This document shows positions 59,101-60,000 of a stretch of 60,000 nt of DNA, one piece after another. Source of the stretch: Membranipora membranacea (Eukaryota; Bryozoa; Gymnolaemata; Cheilostomatida; Membraniporidae); contig OU612069.1 of NCBI GenBank assembly GCA_914767715.1, positions 14,321,387 to 14,381,386 of the forward strand. The letters run 5' to 3'. The first letter of the stretch is position 1. Each line of letters starts with the position of its first letter. The position numbers and the translations under genes were made by a program. The notes below the pieces were generated by a model. It was not told the DNA's origin. It saw only the letters and a list, made by a program, of their open reading frames with translations, and did no database searches.

Positions 59101-60000
59101 ATCCAATTCGAGGTTGAATTTATAGACCGATCGGATATCCGATCCAAGGTTGCTTAACCCTGATCCGTTCCACCCCTAGATGTGATGTTGAAAATGAAAC
59201 TAGTCTTGAAACTTTTGAGGTAATATGACAGTCATTTGTACTTGATGATAAGAGAGATAAAATGAGATTCTGTTTATTATTTTGCTCACACTGTTATATA
59301 TTTAACAGCAATCTTCCAACCTTGATTTATTTTCTAAAACAGATTTGAGATTTGAACAAAATCAATTTATAAATTAATGTAAAGACTACCCAAAGACCAA
59401 TGCATGTTATAATCAGGCAGTTACTTATAATAAAGTTGTGTCAGATTTGCATGAGAAAAAAATCAATGCTCTACTTGGCATGAATCATTGATGTGGAAAA
59501 TGTGCCCCATAAAGGAAGGCCCATTCTCTGCATTATGGCGTCAGGGTATGTCATGTCATGCCAAGTAGAGCATCAAATTTTTCACCACGCAAAACTGAAC
59601 ACAACTTTATCATAAGCAATTGTCTGACTAAAACATGCATTCGACTTTGGGTAGTCTTTAAGTCTAATATTTCACTTCATTTTTAAAGTTCAATTCTCAT
59701 AATAGAGTTCTAAATACACTATGAGATAGTGTTTGAATGTGATCACATACAACATTATAGACAAACAGAAGATTATACGCGCTTTAAAATACTATGTAAA
59801 GTTATTCTTAATATATTAATTTGTGTTTTTTGGTGTGTCAGATTGAGAATACAAGTTGGGTCCATATCACCTTAACATTTTAGATTTTATTCAGTTTAAA
59901 GCTCACCTGTTGCACAAGAGCACGAAGCTTGTTCTCACAATCTCCACTCCATGCTGTGTAACTCACTTTGGTAGCATCATATACTGTAGCAAAGTCTGCT
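47028..60000 (-). CDS. NHL-type beta-propeller protein gene (TRIM-NHL-like), 5' end beyond window
   Basis: Four exons in coding order: 60,000 (edge)-59,907, 57,577-57,337, 49,059-48,262, 47,155-47,028, ending in TAG. All borders are AG/GT and the phases match (0, 1, 1), giving about 419 visible residues. The product has a helical, coiled-coil-like part, a Pro/Ser/Lys-rich linker and then a beta-propeller with NHL-like repeats (WPYGVHILPGDNSVLVSDS; STPWGITSDQSGLIYVV). This order is that of TRIM-NHL-type proteins, usually E3 ligases or RNA-binding regulators. RING and B-box would lie upstream and are not seen, so the TRIM assignment is inference. The 8.3-kb intron carries a Gypsy element and a BEL/Pao relic. 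Confidence 0.75.
47530..47581. repeat. 52-bp near-perfect palindrome in an intron
   Basis: Arms of 26 bp (TAGCAATGCCATGTTAAGCC onwards, mirrored) meet at CATATATG with no loop; one mismatch pair (G/G position at 47,542 and its partner). It may be a very small MITE; no clear target duplication. Confidence 0.85.
48262..49059 (-). CDS. Large exon: Pro-rich linker and NHL-like beta-propeller
   Basis: 798 bp between acceptor GCTTGTTTTAG and donor CTACAG|GTGATT, in one frame. The first 45 residues are a low-complexity linker (TPPSSKLSPAAAKQ, IPPPAKGPPSK) with a His/Lys-rich end. From TTLELIKYEKTPSNCYAV on there is a repeated beta-strand pattern: SWREDSNILCSTS, SVGDKLITKVD, SVSDSIIADID, then two NHL-like repeats with GVHILPGDNSVLVSDS and GITSDQSGLIYVV. 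Such propellers bind proteins or RNA. The open frame continues into the upstream intron but the AG acceptor and phase match with the 57.3-kb exon favour this start. Confidence 0.8.
49164..49236 (-). CDS. Possible alternative exon ahead of the linker exon
   Basis: An ATG at about 49,236 opens MPLEGVSLFQQFPQKIQNRA and GTDLLG and ends at a donor CTTG|GTAGGA in phase 1, which would join the 49,059 acceptor in frame. A stop lies just upstream and no acceptor precedes the ATG, so it could only be a first exon of a short isoform. Weak; it may be chance. Confidence 0.2.
49854..50019 (+). CDS. Possible plus-strand exon or relic in the intron
   Basis: An open frame encodes KEWIEYHIMSESSTVYDDAM and AIEENQFEAADAFREMLRHG, charged and helix-like, ending at a strong donor consensus (AAAAA|GTACGT). 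No partner exon on the plus strand is recognised and the acceptor is weak. It may be part of an unrelated transposon. Confidence 0.2.
50413..50661 (+). repeat. 5' LTR
   Basis: 249 bp, begins TGTTGTGTCC and ends AAAATAAACA. It contains a TATA-like TATAAATA near 50,478, four tandem 12-bp units of AGTTGATATATA/AGTTGATGTACA (about 50,510-50,557) and AATAAA signals near 50,589 and 50,611. I count about three substitutions and one indel relative to the 3' LTR. Confidence 0.97.
50662..50680 (+). promoter_or_regulatory. tRNA primer-binding site
   Basis: TTGGCGACGAGGATAAAAC follows the 5' LTR directly. It begins with TGG after one T, complementary to a tRNA CCA end. Which tRNA is not determined. Confidence 0.7.
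50919..51644 (+). pseudogene. Gypsy gag, capsid-like part, ends at in-frame TAA
   Basis: 241 codons from ATG to TAA at 51,642-51,644. Gag forms the particle core. The sequence has a retrotransposon-gag pattern: WLAWIEEFDCYADCKGL, RRQRQALLLFCGG, then the YDGTIQVLNAHFLVKPN and RHVFRQMCQTAGETIAQYV stretches, typical of Ty3/Gypsy capsid. After the TAA the same frame continues without a break into the zinc knuckles, so this stop cuts gag in two. It may be a mutation or, less likely, a read-through point. Confidence 0.85.
51645..52316 (+). pseudogene. Gypsy nucleocapsid and protease part, ends at second in-frame TAA
   Basis: Same frame as gag. Two zinc knuckles lie at 51,705-51,811: a first, longer CX2CX4H-type box and a canonical second one (CNKCSKIGHFAIAC), which bind RNA. 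The aspartic protease follows, with active-site DSG at 51,975-51,983 (LDVLVDSGSQSNVISK). The frame ends SLLDN then TAA at 52,314-52,316, just before the NLFSG.GKFKG segment that normally connects protease and RT. No ATG is needed; the product would be made as part of a polyprotein. Confidence 0.85.
52317..55094 (+). pseudogene. Gypsy pol: reverse transcriptase, RNase H, integrase
   Basis: Same frame, about 925 codons to TAA. RT: SPLISVPKANG, VFSKLDMKEGFTQF, catalytic LADD at 52,845-52,856. RNase H: DASPFGLGAVL (Asp at 53,319), TEREALSLVWA, TDHEPL. Integrase: HHCC zinc site (HTGHLG...CHEC, about 53,960-54,075). In the catalytic core the first position is Asn (54,156-54,158), the second Asp is at 54,324 and Glu at 54,432, spaced D-35-E. 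The C-terminal GPY/F-like region ends HLRPYKR. The family has Asp at the first position, so the integrase of this copy should lack strand-transfer activity. Confidence 0.9.
55450..55466 (+). promoter_or_regulatory. Polypurine tract
   Basis: AATGAGGAAAAGAGGGA directly before the 3' LTR, the usual primer site for plus-strand DNA synthesis. Confidence 0.8.
55467..55714 (+). repeat. 3' LTR
   Basis: 248 bp, nearly identical to the 5' LTR, with the same TATAAATA, 12-bp units and AATAAA signals. Followed by the GCCTC target duplication. Confidence 0.97.
56014..56202 (+). pseudogene. BEL/Pao pol relic
   Basis: 62-codon frame with SPTRGEVLSTVASLFDSLGC and then LKGKLLLKQLC. It resembles the conserved segment of BEL/Pao polyproteins between RT and RNase H (K.TRREVLS..A..FDPLG...P...K). 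It stops at TAG after DSPPFL. No LTRs or other domains were found nearby, so this is a small remnant within the host intron. Confidence 0.65.
56203..57336. other. Intron sequence; one unassigned open frame
   Basis: An open frame at 56,298-56,588 (WIPETLRKYSNWRKVTMVKK and onward) is charged and ends at TAA. It has no recognised motif; it could belong to the BEL/Pao relic or be chance. Nothing else seen. Confidence 0.35.
57337..57577 (-). CDS. Coiled-coil-like exon of NHL-type gene
   Basis: 241 bp between acceptor TTTTCGTTTCATAG and donor AAAAAAG|GTATGC, 80 codons plus one base. The product begins QGTLRKKVKKELARLASVSE, has Leu at heptad-like spacing (LASVSENLL, ALSKMLSKL, VTKLKAEI), then a Gly/Ser/Lys segment ending VKESINKK. 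This fits the helical region expected before the linker and propeller. Phase 0 in and phase 1 out match both neighbours. Confidence 0.7.
58277..59178. mobile_element. hAT-like non-autonomous element, 902 bp
   Basis: Ends TAGGGGTGGAA and TTCCACCCCTA form an 11-bp inverted repeat. Flanking 8-mers are GATTTGAT (58,269-58,276) and GATGTGAT (59,179-59,186), 7 of 8 identical, as for hAT 8-bp target duplications. No transposase frame. A partial relative is at 2924-3215. Confidence 0.8.
59382..59658. mobile_element. 277-bp MITE with about 115-bp inverted repeats, TA target
   Basis: Arms beginning AAGACTACCCAAAG and mirrored at the right end, with TGCTCTACTTGGCATGA near the inner edge of both, enclose a short centre (about 59,495-59,545). 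TA flanks both ends. Non-coding; intronic in the NHL-type gene. Confidence 0.8.
59907..60000 (-). CDS. Exon of NHL-type gene cut by window edge
   Basis: Open frame from the edge to donor CAACAG|GTGAGC, a good consensus. Visible residues: ADFATVYDATKVSYTAWSG, DCENKLRALVQQ. Ends in phase 0, as the 57,577 exon requires. Contains one Cys and a helix-like end that would lead into the coiled-coil-like region. The domain identity upstream is outside the window. Confidence 0.65.

Overview
The window looks like nuclear DNA of an invertebrate animal. It is AT-rich and repeat-dominated. The few host genes are split by long introns with GT-AG borders, and the mobile elements are animal types: CR1/Jockey-like LINEs, a Mag-like Ty3/Gypsy element, a BEL/Pao relic, hAT-like and TA-target elements, and tRNA-headed SINEs. 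No bacterial operon, CRISPR array, intact rRNA or intact tRNA is visible. The species cannot be fixed from sequence alone.

Layout. 0.5-2.7 kb: a decayed LINE reverse transcriptase split by a 500-bp long-TIR element. 2.9-9.7 kb: an hAT-like fragment, a SINE-bearing direct duplication (4.9/5.9 kb), a dispersed repeat present in both orientations (3.8/8 kb) and a 118-bp near-perfect hairpin element. 9.5-16.5 kb: an old tandem array with G-runs, a second LINE relic, a 16-bp minisatellite and a tRNA-headed SINE. 18.3-22.1 kb: the 3' part of a minus-strand host gene of unknown function, rebuilt from splice sites and phases. 20-37 kb: a mosaic of 2-4 kb segmental duplications, direct and inverted, that copies the upstream exons of that gene as decayed pseudo-exons. 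It also carries two copies of a foldback-like transposon and three LINE insertions. 37.3-38.4 kb: a 336-bp satellite. 42-46.6 kb: AT palindromes, a very young duplication and a 9-bp G-rich minisatellite.

47-60 kb: a minus-strand gene for a protein with a coiled-coil-like segment, a proline-rich linker and an NHL-like beta-propeller, the layout of TRIM-NHL-type proteins. Four exons are visible and the N-terminus lies beyond the right edge. Its 8.3-kb intron holds a complete Gypsy element (50,413-55,714) with near-identical LTRs and a 5-bp target duplication. The gag-pol frame of that element carries two in-frame TAA codons, and the integrase has Asn at the first catalytic Asp position. The same intron holds a BEL/Pao relic, and the next intron holds an hAT-like element and a 277-bp MITE.

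How the parts relate: the two host genes give the coding content. Most of the rest is their introns and flanks, enlarged by segmental duplication and nested transposons whose order of insertion can partly be read. I found no convincing new multi-gene system. The most unusual features are the exon-bearing duplication mosaic, the foldback element with subterminal 15-bp repeats, and the hairpin-type elements.
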